A DNA stretch of 64,000 nucleotides from Tetrapyrgos nigripes (GCA_013368315.1 JAACJM010000233.1:62001-126000); one strand, 5' to 3'; counted from the stretch's first letter, positions 45,834 through 58,517 are shown. Notes: a model not told the origin generated them from the letters alone. Numbers and translations are program-made.

Positions 45834-46083
45834 CACTACGGGCGGCCATTGATATTTACAGGCTTGTTTTGTTGGGACTTGAATTACAGATTTTTCACAC
45901 GATTTCTAGGCTGATAAAAGTCAAAGTATTTGCCGCTGAAATGCCAGCTTTAAATGGAAAGCTGGCATTTCAGCGGCAAATACTGGCAAATACTTTGACT
46001 TTATCAGCCTAGAAATTGTGCGAAAAATCCGTAATTCAAGTCCTAACAAAAATGCCTGCAAATATCAATGGCCGCCCGCAGTG
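45834..46083. mobile_element. Foldback MITE, CACTA/CMC-like
   Basis: Almost the whole 250 bp is one inverted repeat. It starts CACTACGGGCGGCCATTGAT and ends with the complement of CACTGCGGGCGGCCATTGAT, with a loop of a few bases near 45958. It is flanked by the 3-bp repeat TCT (45831-45833 and 46084-46086). CACTA/G termini and a 3-bp duplication fit the CMC (CACTA) superfamily. It has no coding capacity. Confidence 0.85.
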
Positions 46084-46086
46084 TCT

Positions 46087-46598
46087 GCCGGACCGGACTA
46101 CTCGTGTGCAAGTACTTGCACTTTCTGATCTACGCCAGGATTAGCGCTTCTCTGGGCTTCTCCAATCTGTCGGAAGCTTTTAATGTCCTCAGAGTCATTG
46201 ATGTCAATGAGTAATTGAGCGCTAGTACTACACTTGAGCATTCGTGAGGCATCCACCGTGAGATCTTTGGTTCTCAGGTATCCTATTATACGCGCCGAAG
46301 AGCCGATATTCCATTTATTCTGAAGGCGAGATGGCAGCTCTGTTGAACAAGTAACGTATGGCTGACGATTTTGTGTACAGAGAAGCAACACCCTTGTTCT
46401 GAATCGAGAGGTATTCTCACAATGACAATGACGCCATCTTATGGGTCGCTAACGATGATCTTACATCTCAATGAGGCGTACTGACACACAGGGAGGGAGC
46501 GCAGTCATCCAAAGGGGAGATACTAGATCTAAGTCCAAAGAGGCTTTTCCGACGAGTCTGCCTGATGATTAGTTGAGTATTAACTTTAAATCGTAGTA
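46087..46598 (-). other. Stretch with one unrecognised frame
   Basis: A 97-codon minus frame (46098-46391) reads like a soluble protein (TKDLTVDASRMLKCSTSAQL) but matches no family I know and lacks supported ends. Possibly the 3' end of a broken gene. Confidence 0.3.
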
Positions 46599-46705
46599 GA
46601 CCATTTCTGCAACGACAAATATTAGCGTTTTTATCTCCGAAACCCATTCAAATTTCCCTTAGAGAGTAGGGGGGATCCCTAACAATTGTCGTTGCAGAAA
46701 AGGTC
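46599..46705. mobile_element. Foldback MITE flanked by TA
   Basis: GACCATTTCTGCAACGACAA at the left pairs with the complement TTGTCGTTGCAGAAAAGGTC at the right, one mismatch in 20 bp. TA lies on each side (46597-46598 and 46706-46707), as for Tc1/mariner-type insertions. 107 bp, noncoding. Confidence 0.7.
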
Positions 46706-46707
46706 TA

Positions 46708-49084
46708 GTGAGAAATGCGCATTCTTCAAGCTGAACACTGTCATAATTTCCCGTTTTTCCCGGTTACGTGCTATGTAGAACGGTTCTACATTTCTTGGAC
46801 ATTTCTTCCAATTCAAGGTATTCAACTTTCTATTCGTCGTATACAGTCACCATTGTCCGAGCCCGACCCTGAGAGCTGACCTCAGTCGATGGGTGTCCTA
46901 CACCTAGACCTCACGTAGGTAGTAAATAATCACGACTCAGTAATTTTAAGGCAGCCATCACCTGCTTAACCTCGTCATCTGCAGTCAAAAGGACTATCAA
47001 ATCCTCGAGCCAACGAAATAAACAAACAGCGAGATACATACACTGCTCCATTGAACCCTCCCACAACTCGTGGTTGCTAGATTGTCAGCACCTCCTCTTC
47101 CTTCAAGGCTACAAAACATGGACACAATGTGGGATCCCAGCATACTTAAGAATAATATTTGGGGTATCGTCTAAATCGTAATCCAAAACGCCGTTCTGAC
47201 CGTGGAGTATTATTTATACTGAAAGAACAAGTACATCTATGTCTCTTTGATGTTTATCGCAGATATGGGGAAATTGAATGATTGAAGGACATGGGGAACT
47301 CAACGGTGACATATCCTTGTCTGGAGACGGTTGTCTAGATGTTGAAAGGTGTGGCAGATCTACATACACTTTCTTATTCATTCTTGTTTTCAAGATCAGA
47401 ACCGAAGATGACTGCCTGTAAACTAGGTTAAGTTTCAGGCGGATTCCAGGTCAGCTCAAGCTGACGATGAGATAATGGTAATTATGGAAGGGTGACTTCG
47501 GTTAATTCCTGGTGGTAGAATTTTTTTGAGAATTTCCGACCAAGTCTGAAATCAAACCAGGTGCTCAAGCTGAGCTTACGGGAGCACAGCATCGGGGCTG
47601 TAAGTCTGGACTCAGCGCTGATTCCACTTCCCCGAACCGATATCTACCGTCGGCTAATCCTGATGCTGTGGCCATGCAAATCATTTGGAGTCTAGATGTT
47701 TATTGAAAAGACACTTCAAATTCAGGATGGCTGTAGCCTGCAGAATCCTTATTTTAGAAACTGTTCTCATCATTCTCCCATTTGGTTTGTGCCGTCTTTT
47801 ACTGCACTTACTTTTAATCGGTCCGATTGCGCAATAGGAGTCGGTGCCGAGTTCTGATCGGGAACATAGATGCCAATTGTCCGGAGGTGGGTTACTTTGC
47901 CTCATCGGTCTACTGATACCTATGTTTGTTTTTCATGCAGCTGGAAGTAAGTACAGAAGCCCTTGGACGGTCATCGTCTCAGCCATCTTCAACGAAGAGT
48001 CAACGATCCCCAGAAAGATGAATTGGACCTATGGGACTCAGTTGTTCCAGTTAGACATGTCGTGATCTTTCTTGAAGAACTCGTCAATGGTTTCCATTGC
48101 ATGTTGCAATAAGAAGTCTCGTCTTCTTGGGCGGCGTAGTGACAGCTGATTTGGCGACTTGCCTCCAGGCTTTCAGGATGCCGAAAAGAAATCGCTCATC
48201 TTCTCTCCAAAGTTCTCCTAGAAACGAGTCCGCGCATGCCAAATGGGGTCTTCCGAATCGTGTAGTTTTTGTTCGCTGGTAATGTCCCATGACTTGGGCA
48301 ATAAGTGCGTGCGTACAGTCTTCGAGTGCTCCATGCATGATGTAAAAACGAGGTGATGATTCTTTTCGGTACGCAGATCACTGTGGAGTGTTTTTGCAGT
48401 GCAGCGCGGGTTTCACATGGTCAAGAGCAGATTTGCGACGTTACCCCAATCCGAGGAGCGAATACACCTGCTTCATGTTCTGCACTATCTTTGAAGTGTA
48501 TCTGTTTCCAGTTGCAGGCGCCCAAGCATCAATCGACCAGGATAGCTCGATGATTTGGTAAATATGGTATATTGCAAGTATATTGACCCCAAAGTCCACA
48601 GGACTTATGTATCTACCGTGAGCCAACCACGAGGCTTGTTCCTGAAATGTAAATCTACAGTAAGGGTCGGTCGAGATCTTCATCAGCGTTGGAATAGAAA
48701 CCGACGCCAAGAGTATTGTGCAGTACTTAACTCAGCAGTAAAGACCAGTATAGCTTCCCTTCTGCAAAGGAGATTCTGGTGATTGTAGACAAGCCTGCGG
48801 TGCTACTTTGACTGAGAGAAAGCTGAGCGCTTCCCGACCCTCACGGAATGATATGGAGCGGCTCCCTGATAAAACGGAGTATCTTCCCGATTCGTCGCAA
48901 TCTGATCAGCAACATAGTCACTTGATGATTTGTTGCGTTGATGCGATTCCAAATTTATCATAAGCTATTATAACTACTGACCACTGTCGCCTCGAATGGC
49001 TTCCATCCCTCCCCCTTCCCCCGGCTTCATAGAACACGTCGCTAGACCATCCATCCTGCGACTCTGATAGCCACAGTCATTGTC
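46708..49084. other. Gene-poor stretch with fragments of an unrecognised gene on the minus strand
   Basis: About 2.4 kb. On the minus strand, 48710-48441 and 48338-48084 carry protein-like frames (FGRPHLACADSFLGELWRED, RFLFGILKAWRQVAKS) separated by stops, and 47905-47681 another. They could be exons of a decayed gene, but I cannot join them or name the family. Confidence 0.35.
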
Positions 49085-50352
49085 ATGTCCCACATATTCA
49101 CACTTGACGACCTTGCACGATGCAAAGTCTCGCTCGAATTCGTCAACGCTGAACACCCCCCAAGCGTTGTCTGGCAACCTCGCGTTCAAACTGTCTCCCT
49201 TCCAGTATCTACCAAGTCTCTATCAATTCGCGTCAACGAATCATTCGTTAATGGGCGACCGTCTGTGACCTTATTTCTTATTCACGATCCGGACTCTACT
49301 GCTGAGGCAGAAGAGTCACCTTCATCGCAAGTGCGTGCTTGAACCAGTTTTCTCTTGAGCTTCCTCACAGTTCTTTGTTCATTCTAGAAAATCAACAGTG
49401 ACAACGCTCAAACTGTTTTATCCCAATCAACGACTGCACCCGAGATAATGGAACGTTCCACGTCAAGTACGAGTCAACCATTCTATTACAAGCGGAGTTT
49501 CACTGAGACAGAATACACAGCTGATTCCTTACCATCTCCGAGCTCAACGAGCGCCTCCATATGCTCAGCATCCCCAGAGAGCGATCTTCACTTCAACTAC
49601 TCTTCACCAGCATTCCAACATGAACCATGGGGGACTGAGCCGAGACTCGGAAAGGACCTGGAGCATACAAGTGCCCCTGCTGCTTTCAGCTGTGCGTTTT
49701 GATATATCCGCATCGTTTAACTCAAGTTAACTTATTCTCTTCCAGTCCCGCAAAGCCAGAGATTAGACGGCGACGATCCCATGATCTCCTCCATGATGAG
49801 CTTTGATATGTTCTTTGGTCCTGGCTCCGGGTCTAGTACGGCAGAGTCCTCCTTAATCGGAACACCCAACACTTTCTCTTCACATCTTCCATCATTAGGA
49901 GAATGCAGTTCCTCCGATGGTTGGTCAGACGTCTCATCACCTGAGGCCGGTATAACTCCTTCGCCAGTGAGTACAGGTACCGAAGAGAGTGGCGTTCGCA
50001 ATCATCGCAGGGTTCGAGGAGGGAGGATGACTCGTCTGTCACACAACGTTTGCGCTCGGACACATCCCTCAGATTGTAATTGCGGCGCCGTTCACTCAAG
50101 AACTGCCCCTAAAAATTCGAAGAAACGCATCCAGTGTTCCCTCTGCACGGAGACATTCTCCCGACGACATGATATGATGAGACACGAGGTACGTCGTTGC
50201 GTTGAGTGTAGCTTCAGAACCGTATACTGACGAACTTGGATCTTCAGGCCACTCAACATGGGAAAGTCCAGGATTGGACATGCGAGAGATGCCGAAGATT
50301 CTTTTCCAGTGAAGCCATGTTGGGCGTTCACAAATGTCCTGCTCGTCGATAG
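49085..50352 (+). CDS. C2H2-type zinc-finger protein, likely transcription factor
   Basis: Four exons join in frame to 365 aa: 49085-49330, 49388-49691, 49746-50188, 50248-50352, all introns GT-AG. The N-terminal two thirds are Ser/Pro/Thr-rich with acidic patches (low-complexity, activation-domain-like). Near the C-terminus there is a basic stretch, HSRTAPKNSKKR. Finger one is CSLC with 12 residues to His, then ATQH (C2H2, split by the last intron). A second finger starts CERC, has 12 residues, then HKC (C2HC). The protein ends PARR right after it. Nuclear DNA binding is the expected role; target genes are unknown. ATG at 49085 is the first in-frame Met; the one at 49080 is in another frame. 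It looks intact. Confidence 0.85.
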
Positions 50353-53300
50353 CCGTACTCTCCCGTTCGTTAATCACGGAGATCAGCCTAGTCTCTTTGG
50401 TTCCTTCGTCGGTCGGAGTCGCAGTAATCCCGCAGGGATCTAAAGGGCAGGCTAATGGCAAGCCTAATTTTCCGCCGATGAGGTGAACGCAATTGGGGAT
50501 AAACGCCAGACCAGGGTACTGCCCTCGACAAGACCCCACCCTCCACGACTTCTTGACAGTCGTGACTCATACGAGTATCCATATCCCATATGTACTCCCA
50601 GCCCTACCATCCGTGTACCCCATGTACTGACACGCTGTATTTGTCCCATGTCATAATTTCATGATGTATGTAGACTTCTTTCGGGGATCGTTGCTGTATC
50701 ACGTACTATGCTTTTGTTCTTTATTATCGCACGATGCATTTTAGACACTGCTCCCATATTATGATTATAAGCCTCAAGCCTGCTGACCATCAAAACGAAT
50801 CAACGAGGATCTACGCACGGATAGTTTCCCCCAGATAAATACCGGTGAAACAAAGGACACAATTAGCGTTTTGATATAGAGGTAACGTTACCACTGCTAC
50901 TTGTAGATGTGACTTAAATTTTAGTAGAAATGTAGCTATCAGCCACCGGTGGCATACTCACTTGGCATTCGAAAGAAACACCGTCGGCATACTGCGGGTC
51001 AGCAGAGCTCATTTGAAGCTTGCTGCCTCTTCGAGTGTCCATAGCTATCGATGTCCTCGGGAATTGAACTTGCAGGATAACAGGACAGATAAGCATTCGG
51101 TTGTCCTGACCGACGTGGGTGACTTCCATGCTGAATATCTCCGTACTGTGGCCTTCTTCTCATACCATTCTGTTTACTTACGTATTGGGAACTAGAGAAA
51201 AACCTACCACCATCTTTCTGCGAATAAAGGCCTTTTTAATCTGCTTGGTTGGGGGCCCATGACTGTACATTCCGATACAATCTGAAGCTGGTGGAGTAAG
51301 GACACTACCCTTGAACATCCTTATGTATCGAGTGGGTTTCGGAAGATTGGTTGGACCGCAGTAGACGGCAGTAATGATCTGCTTTGAGCGGTAGCCTCGA
51401 GGTTAATCCTTGGAAACTGGCTGGCGTCACCGTGCTTTCTCCCGTCCGGCAGAGGTTGAGGTTTTAACACTAGTGAAGTTCAAACGGCTCCCCAAGCTCA
51501 TAAATCCTTGACTGATCTTCAACCCACCACTCCATTCATCCTATACGTAGCGAGACTACGATTGTGAAGCAATGCAACATGAAACTTGGAACATTTGCGT
51601 GCCAACCGACCGTTCAGTGCTGTAGGTTTCAAAAAGATCATCTGTAACACTATGAGCTGCGGAGATCATCGTACCGGCCATATCGCTAGCCGATGAGCCA
51701 CGCTTTCCTGGCTCAGTACAATATCAAAACCAAATTCGAGTTCACCGTTTGATCATGTATTCATTAGTACTTAGAACTCAAATCTTGACAATTTTTACTG
51801 AGGTCCAGACTTTGGGTATAGTCACGGCGAGGTAGAAGGCTCTATTTTTTCTCGATAATTAGACGCAAGGTGGCCAAGTCGCAAGTTGCGGCAGCCACAA
51901 AGCTTGATATATTATAACTCTCGAATAAAGGACTACGGAAATCGCGATGATAATCTTCAATAGGCTGAGGTACTCCGAGTCATACCTTCGACGGCAAATC
52001 TGACTACGAAGCCTTCAAAAGGATGAATACTATTAGAAGCAGTATGGACTGATTTGTTGCTGCTGTAGCATTCAGCCCGTCAGGGTACAATTCAACGGTC
52101 CAGGAGTTCCTTTTTACTCTCATTCAGAATAGTCATGCCTTCCTCATGCTGCAAAAAACATATAGTGTGCCATATGGTCCAGTGATTGTACAGAACATTG
52201 GCTCAGAAGGAGGGGGCTGGGGAAACGTCTCATTAGGTATTACGGTACTCCATATTGCCTGCTTTCACGGCCATTTAAGGCTGTTCTCGCCGTTCCAGTA
52301 CGAAATTCGAACAAGAATTTTCGCATCACGCTTTGGGTCATCTAGCTTCAGACCCTGACTAGGACTGTGATTCCCAGGAAGATAGTCCGGTCATGGCTTG
52401 CTGTTTCTACTAAGTCATGACTGCCATATATCGGAATGCAGCCGGTCTCAGTTGAGTGCTAAGTGCAGCACTACTATACATCAGTGATAACGCGCCTTGA
52501 ACCCGTCCTTGAGAAAATCCAGGAATAGGGCCAACCCTAGCGATGACCATGACTATAGCCATTGACCAGCCTGGTTTACTATTCATATACTAGGTACACC
52601 TATTGCTCGAACATCTGTTTAGCTAAGTGTCTACCTACTTGCTTCCCAGCTGACTGAGAAAAGCCTTTCACGACGAATCACTTTCAATCACTCTGGCCGG
52701 TCACCGAAATTCTATTTAACCTCATTATCGGCGGTATGGACTCTTTTTGAGAGGTCCAGGCTCTTTCGTAGTATACATAGCAATACCTAAAAGATACGAA
52801 CTCCGAGTAAGTACGTAAAATAAGTCCTTCAAGCAAGTTGAAGGTGTATACGCCGTTCATGAAATCTGAGTCATTTGACGAAGTGGGTGGACTCGAGCGC
52901 TCGGAAGCATGTCAACCTTGCGTCAACCATTAGGTTACCCCAGATCTCCAGAAGTTGTAGTCTCCGGATAAACGGATTTTGTTTCCTGTTCCTATTTTTC
53001 TCGACTTACTTCTGGACTACATACACACATAATGGGTATCGTCAGTCTGGTTTCATGAGACTACTTCTGGACTGCTACTGAAAGGCTTCAACTCCTCAGC
53101 GTTGACTCAGTTGACCATTCCATTCCATGGATACTTCATGGTAGGCAGGCATATAAGGATGTAAGTAATACTTAGTGCTCCTATGCGTAGATCCCTGATC
53201 GTTGGGCGCTCATTCGCAATTTCAGCACGGAAAAAAAGGACAGGTATACGCACGTAAGTACTGTGATGATCGTAACTACTATTACTCTTATCCCACCCAC

Positions 53301-54065
53301 GTCCTTCAGAGGACCTACCATGGAACCTATCTATAACTAAGTTATCTTCTATAGCTATTAGCTATCTTCAAGTTTTGCAAAAGTGCCTATCGCATTCACT
53401 GCATTGTCATCCCGCTAGGCTTGCCAAATCCTGTCCTATCTGCGTCATACATATCCCTGAATTCAAAATTCAATGATGGATCCTCCTCAGGCTGTCGAAT
53501 CCAGTGTCGATCCATCACGCCACTACTGCCACTATTGCCACAAGCTATCCCATGGCCATCAGTGATAGTCGAGTTGATGCGTCTCATCACGCACCACGCG
53601 AGCTTAAGGCTGTCCAGGTCGTCGGCTTTTGGATGCAATTGTAACTCACTGAGCCGGTATCGACGTACATACATATCCAAGTACAGATCCAACAGGGTTG
53701 GAGTAGACTGCCAGGGAGCCGTGGCGCGCATCTTTACCGCCGACGGGACAACACTGACCTACAACACATAAATCTCTGTACATATCGCTTGCCACGTACC
53801 CGTGTGTGCTACTGACCGTCTCTTGTTATTCCAACGCGCAACAACGAAATTCTGGATTGGCCAAAGCCTATCGCCCATCTGATATAGGTGCTCAAACAAC
53901 CAATATCTGGCCGACTATCTCAGCGTCGTGCTAATAAAATATCCCGCCCTCCACCTTATTCGCAAGCTTCGCACAATAAGTAATAGGCAAAACCAGGGGC
54001 AACTGCCCCCATTGAAACGTGAAGATTGTGAAAGAGGGAAAGTGTGGGCAAAAACTGGAAGAAAG
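50353..54065. other. Gene-free stretch of about 3.7 kb
   Basis: No gene supported. The best frame is 111 codons on the minus strand (53731-53396; YVRRYRLSELQLHPKADDLD), which looks protein-like but matches no family I know. Minus-strand 51129-50914 ends at a GT-AG-like donor but is not recognised. No element ends seen. Confidence 0.4.
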
Positions 54066-54464
54066 TCAAACTGAAGAATCAAGAAATGAACAAGAAAGAT
54101 ATGTAAGCAACGGATCATATTGGTCTACGACGGGCATCCACTGCAAACCACAGCACCCGTCGCATCCGATCCTAGGAAACGAATGAGGCTTCGCTTGCTG
54201 TTTGCGGAGGCCTCCGAAGGTGCAAGCCCCTACATCAACCATCACGCGCTCGAGCTCCTGAAGTGCTGGATCTTCGACTGGAGCCTCGTTCCAAAGACTG
54301 TGAAGTTGGTGCACGAAGTCCTTATTATCTGGAAAGACGGGTGTGGTATCCAAAGGCTGGATGAGACTTGGTTGGATGAGCATGAGTGACAGGTAGTCCT
54401 TTCGAGTTCTCTCTGCACCTTTCCTATTATCATTCATCACTCTAGTTTCGTATCCTTTCATCAT
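54066..54464 (+). pseudogene. LINE C-terminal fragment related to the 37.4 kb LINE end
   Basis: The plus-strand frame 54120-54389 contains HALELLKCWIFDWSLVPKTV, then KLVHEVLIIWKDG. The LINE minus strand at about 37540-37680 encodes a similar segment, and the opposite strands are equally alike (TTPVFPDNKDF against TTPVFQNNKSV). The two loci are therefore homologous over about 200 bp. The plus orientation is chosen because the 37.4 kb copy follows the LINE cysteine finger. No reverse transcriptase is present here. Confidence 0.5.
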
Positions 54465-56154
54465 TCATCGCCCTACTTCTTCTCAGTTTTCTACGGTCTT
54501 TCCTGGTCTGCGTATGTAGCTGTCTGTATCCTTTTTCTACCTCTATCTTTTTTCCTACTTCTGTCGACATGTGTAGTTCTCTGTACCTTTTCCCTACTCG
54601 CATAAAGACCCACGTCCCCTGTCTCTGCGCCGCCTTATAGTGTCACAGACGGTCTACCCTGCTCTGACAGGACGTTGCCCCTGCACCGTTGTTGCTTGCC
54701 CCGCTGAGTCAGTAATTGGTTCCACGGATGGCTCCTACTCTCGTCCTACGGGATGAGTGACCATAGTCTCTTAGGTAGTAGCTATTCCAGTAGCGGTGTA
54801 ATCCTATCTATCTATCTACTTATCTAGAATGTAGAATGTAGATATTGACACGAAGGTCTTTGGTTTGATCCCCGTATTGGCCAACAGGATGGGTCCTAGT
54901 TTATTTTTCGGTATAATGCCTGGGGGAGGTGAGAGGACCCGTTAGTAGATAGTGCTTGTGCTTATATGCAACAGTCTTGTCCAGACCAGCCATTCTGAAT
55001 GGCCGCATGTCGTACACTTTTATTGTGTAAACCAATGGATCCTTTGGTGCCAGTCAGGTAGTACGTTACAAGCGCGAGGAGCACGCCCCAAGCTCCTCTC
55101 GTCACCCACTTCTTCTTTTCCTCTCTTACAGTTTCAGTATACCAATTTGAAGTATGTATGTCATCCTCATAGTGAAAGCCATTTGAATCTGTTGGCTACG
55201 GTCTTACACCCTTCACCGGACACTCAGACGCCAAAATTCGACATATAGCCACATTTCGTGTGTTAGTTTACTAGCCCCAGAAACCTTCCTCTTACTCGCA
55301 TAAGTAGTCATACCGTTCAGCCACGCACTTATAGCCACATAAATAACTGCGATTTTTTCGCAATCAACCTAGCCCGTTCTCCGCCGTCCGTTAAGCGGTA
55401 CCGGCGGTACAGAATGGTACATAATCATGGCATACACACTCAGTTCCCACATGATACGGATTCGATTCATCTCCTTGTCATAACTACTTTACCTTTTTTG
55501 TCTTTTGAAGTTTGATGATCGGCATTTGATCAGCGACATAGGTTCGACGCCAACGCGTCAGCAGATCTTGCTTCTTGCTTCTTTCTTCTATGTTTTTTCT
55601 GGTAGGCGCTTCTGTTCCTACCTTCTTGTTCTAATCTTGTTCCAATCTACTTCTCCAGTTTTCCCCACTCTGCTCGAAGTCCTTCTAACGTTCTATGAAG
55701 TGCCAGGCCCTACTTCAGGAGGCGTACCCCTTCGTTGTGCCTTCAATGTTTCGCAACCGGTACCATTCCCCACCTTCCATTCAACATGTGACATGTCTTC
55801 TCTTTCTGTTCTTCTTTCTGTTTTTCTGTTCCGAAATTCATGAGTCCGGTGTTCTTGGATCCGAAGGTCTTCCTTTTCAACGTTCTTTCGCCGGCATGAA
55901 TCATAGTCATCGATTGAGGACTACTGACTCTTCAGGTAGGTTTAGGTGGACTGGCCAGTTACTAACTCATCGACTGGGGACTTGAAGGGGCGCCGCGGGA
56001 GGTAAAAGGAAGACATGGGACTCGAGATGTGTTCTTCGTTGATAGGATCAAACTGAAGCTGAGGAAATGAAATGTGAAAGTGAACACCAGCGCCGTTCGT
56101 GGCAGCACAGCTCGAACGCTTGCAATTTATGCACATGGCTACAACGTTAACGCG
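54465..56154. other. Gene-poor stretch with a tRNA-like 3' half
   Basis: Contains the tRNA-Ile-like 3' half at 54846-54882 (separate entry) and two TATAGCCACAT words (55252, 55333) resembling the end of the 60-bp repeat. Frames at 55505-55985 show no motif. Confidence 0.4.
54846..54882 (+). repeat. tRNA-Ile-like 3' half
   Basis: ACACGAAGGTCTTTGGTTTG then ATCCCCGTATTGGCCAA resembles the 3' half of the tRNA at 56156: anticodon-stem end, variable loop, T-arm and acceptor strand. No 5' half precedes it. It is a tRNA relic or the end of a tRNA-derived SINE. Confidence 0.5.
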
Positions 56155-56155
56155 T

Positions 56156-56239
56156 GTGGCCGACTAGCTCAGTTGGTTACTTTGCTAATAATTTCAAATT
56201 CTTAACGCGAAGATCTTGGGTTCGATCCTCACGTTGGCC
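56156..56239 (+). tRNA. tRNA-Ile (AAT)-like gene, degenerate
   Basis: The 5' GGCCGAC pairs with 3' GTTGGCC (one G-T pair), followed by A. The D-loop GCTCAGTTGGTTA and T-arm GGGTTCGATCC are clear, and the anticodon region CTAATA...ACGCGA fits isoleucine AAT with a short intron of about 14 nt (TTTCAAATTCTT region). The D-stem 3' strand and the 5' anticodon stem appear to have lost about 5 nt, so cloverleaf pairing is poor. A TTTT terminator lies at about 56252. It may be a pseudogene. Confidence 0.55.
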
Positions 56240-56293
56240 ATCAACTCATTAGTTTTGTTTTGCACTCGTTCTGGTATTCTACCACTCTGATAT

Positions 56294-56836
56294 ATGTCCC
56301 GTCGGCATTGCTATCCTCAACCTCATCAGCACCCTCTTGAGCCACCCCTGATCTCCACTACATCACTACCACTCTCATCGCTATCCTCTCCATCCCAGTC
56401 TAATTGTCCTTTTACAGAAACACCCGGCTTCGTTCCTGACGCTGACGCTGATTTTGTCGAATACTCCTTAGTATCCCCTCTCTCTGCTGCATTGGCACTC
56501 TCCTTCCCGCCTCTAACATTTTCGTCTTCTTCGTCTGATGCATCTCGTACACCTCGTATGATAGAAATAGAAGCGCTCCATAGGATGGAAGTGAAGTCCG
56601 ACTCGATTGCTGATGTCAAAGACTCAATCTTGGACGAACTGTTACTGGCAAAGTTGTCGGATTGGATCTGGGTAAGTAGACGTTTGCCACGTAGTTTGCC
56701 GGAGGGGTTGCCAGAGAGGGCCGAGCGGATGTCGTCTGTAGAAGTGGTAAATGGGAAATTGGGGAAAGAGAGAAAAAGACGTCAGCATGTGGATGAGTTA
56801 AATGCGATGGGAAAGAAAGACGAAGAACGCAATTGA
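56294..56836 (+). CDS. Unrecognised Ser-rich 180-aa frame
   Basis: A single open frame just downstream of the tRNA-like gene. Residues 1-85 are Ser/Pro/Leu-rich; the rest is charged (IEIEALHRMEVKSDSIADVK, then a Lys/Glu/Arg-rich tail). No family recognised. The opposite strand is also open over part of it. It could be the end of a spliced gene or chance. Confidence 0.28.
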   Translation: MSRRHCYPQPHQHPLEPPLISTTSLPLSSLSSPSQSNCPFTETPGFVPDADADFVEYSLVSPLSAALALSFPPLTFSSSSSDASRTPRMIEIEALHRMEVKSDSIADVKDSILDELLLAKLSDWIWVSRRLPRSLPEGLPERAERMSSVEVVNGKLGKERKRRQHVDELNAMGKKDEERN

Positions 56837-58517
56837 GGATTGGAAGAGAGAACATAGTAAGAAAGCGACTACTGGGGAAGACGACAGATGAAGTGATGAA
56901 GATAAGGAAGAAACGAAGAAAATGAAAACCAAAAATGAAAACAAGACGAAAGTCTCAAAAGCCTAAGCGGCCTCAGCGGAACTCAAGCCTGAGTAAAGCG
57001 AAAACGGAAACGAAAGTCTATGAGGGTGAGGTGGGATAGGAAAACTCAGACGCGGACGAAAGCCAAGCGTAGACTAACTCCGAGTCAATAAGGCCGGTGT
57101 CAACTTCAAGGTCCAGACCACCCGGGAACGAGGAGAGACAGACAGACGCCAAGAAGGAACGAGGAGGAACGACGGGAAAAAAATGAAACCAAAAACCAAA
57201 AACCACGTCAAACGGAAGAAAAGAAAAAAGGACAGAAAAACAACGAAGCAACATCAACAAAGAAGAAGAAAAAACAACACTCACCAGAGCTCATCCCCCT
57301 CCAAGTCTCCACAACCTATCTCGTGTTCCCATCAGTAGAGTTGGATTTGCCTGTAGAGTTTGAGGTACTGCTAAAGTTTGAGGCTTGCAGGCCGAATAGG
57401 GTGGTCCGCATGACTTGCAATGTTCGCCTGGAAGCGTAAGAGAAGGTGCGTTAGTACCCAGGAAAAGCAGTAAAAACACCAAGAGAACCAGAGACGATAG
57501 TGCCAGCGTAGAAAGAAAGAAGAAAGAAAAGACACGCGGGACCCACACTCACTCATTGACATGATAGGCCCGATGCGTCTTCCTTGCCCCGCCTTCAGCC
57601 TCGCTCTGACCTTCAGCCTTCCCCTCACCCTCAAAAACCGAAAGCGAAACCAGATAACTCCCCAGTGCGTCCTTTCTACGGGTGTGGTGGAAGAAAGAGC
57701 GCACAACGTGACGTTGGTTGGATTACCTGCAGGAAGCCGAAAGACGTTTATGAGTTTCAGAGGTACAGAGACTGAGAAAGTCAAAGAGAATGAAAGACTT
57801 GAGAGGACGATATACGCAGAGCCTAAAGAAGGAAAGTAGGGTAAAGAAAGTGGAGGGAAGGACGACGAGACGAGACGAGACGAGACCCACCAGACTCAGC
57901 ATCCACCTCTTACAGTTACAGTGCTAGTAGTGCACACCCAATGCCATTGCCATACGCTCTAACCTTCCCTTCTCTCTTTACGGTTCCTTCCAAACCTTCT
58001 CCACTTCCTCCCTTTGTTGTACTTGCTTTTCTAACCTGGCGGAACGTGATGAAGGTGAAGCCTTCCCTTGCCTTCCCTCTCCCTCGCCTCTAGCACCACT
58101 TGGCGAAGAGCATAACGACGCGATTGGCGATGAAGGTAACGTTCTATAGAGTCAACCAACATTGGTACGGCGAAGTTTAGATGGAATTTAAACCGCACCT
58201 GCGTCTGGGATTGTGTCCGGCTTTGAGATTGGGCAGAGGCAGAGGCGGGGTCTTGGACGCGTAGACTAAGACGGATAACGAGGAGTAGACGCGGAACAAC
58301 GTCAGGAAGAGGAGGAAAGACATTGCAGCCTCGTTCTTGTTCTTGTTCTTAGTCTAAGCTCAAATGTAGGCGTAGGTATAAGCGACATTGCCAGTGTGGG
58401 CGTTCCAGTTGTCGTTGTCATTCTAGGCGTACCCATTGAGAGAATTGAGAGTTTGAGTCAAGACGCGCGTCAATATTTACGGACTTGGACTTACATAACA
58501 CCCAGTGTATATATCGT
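56837..58517 (-). other. Possible spliced gene, minus strand, unrecognised
   Basis: Several intron-like signals occur on the minus strand: T-rich stretches ending CAG, and GTGAGT donors near 57286 and 57552. One joined reading across 57552 gives KTHRAYHVNERTLQVM then RTTLFGLQASNFSST before a stop. Upstream at 58000-58090 there is a charged segment (RLEKQVQQREEVEKVW). The exons cannot be fixed by eye and the family is unknown. A GACGA pentamer tract lies at about 57868-57890. Confidence 0.3.

Noticed and set aside
57561..57839. A sugar-kinase-like P-loop (VGLPAGSRKTF) on the plus strand
   Set aside because: The spacing does not fit a Walker A motif, the rest of the fold is missing, and the minus strand has better splice signals.
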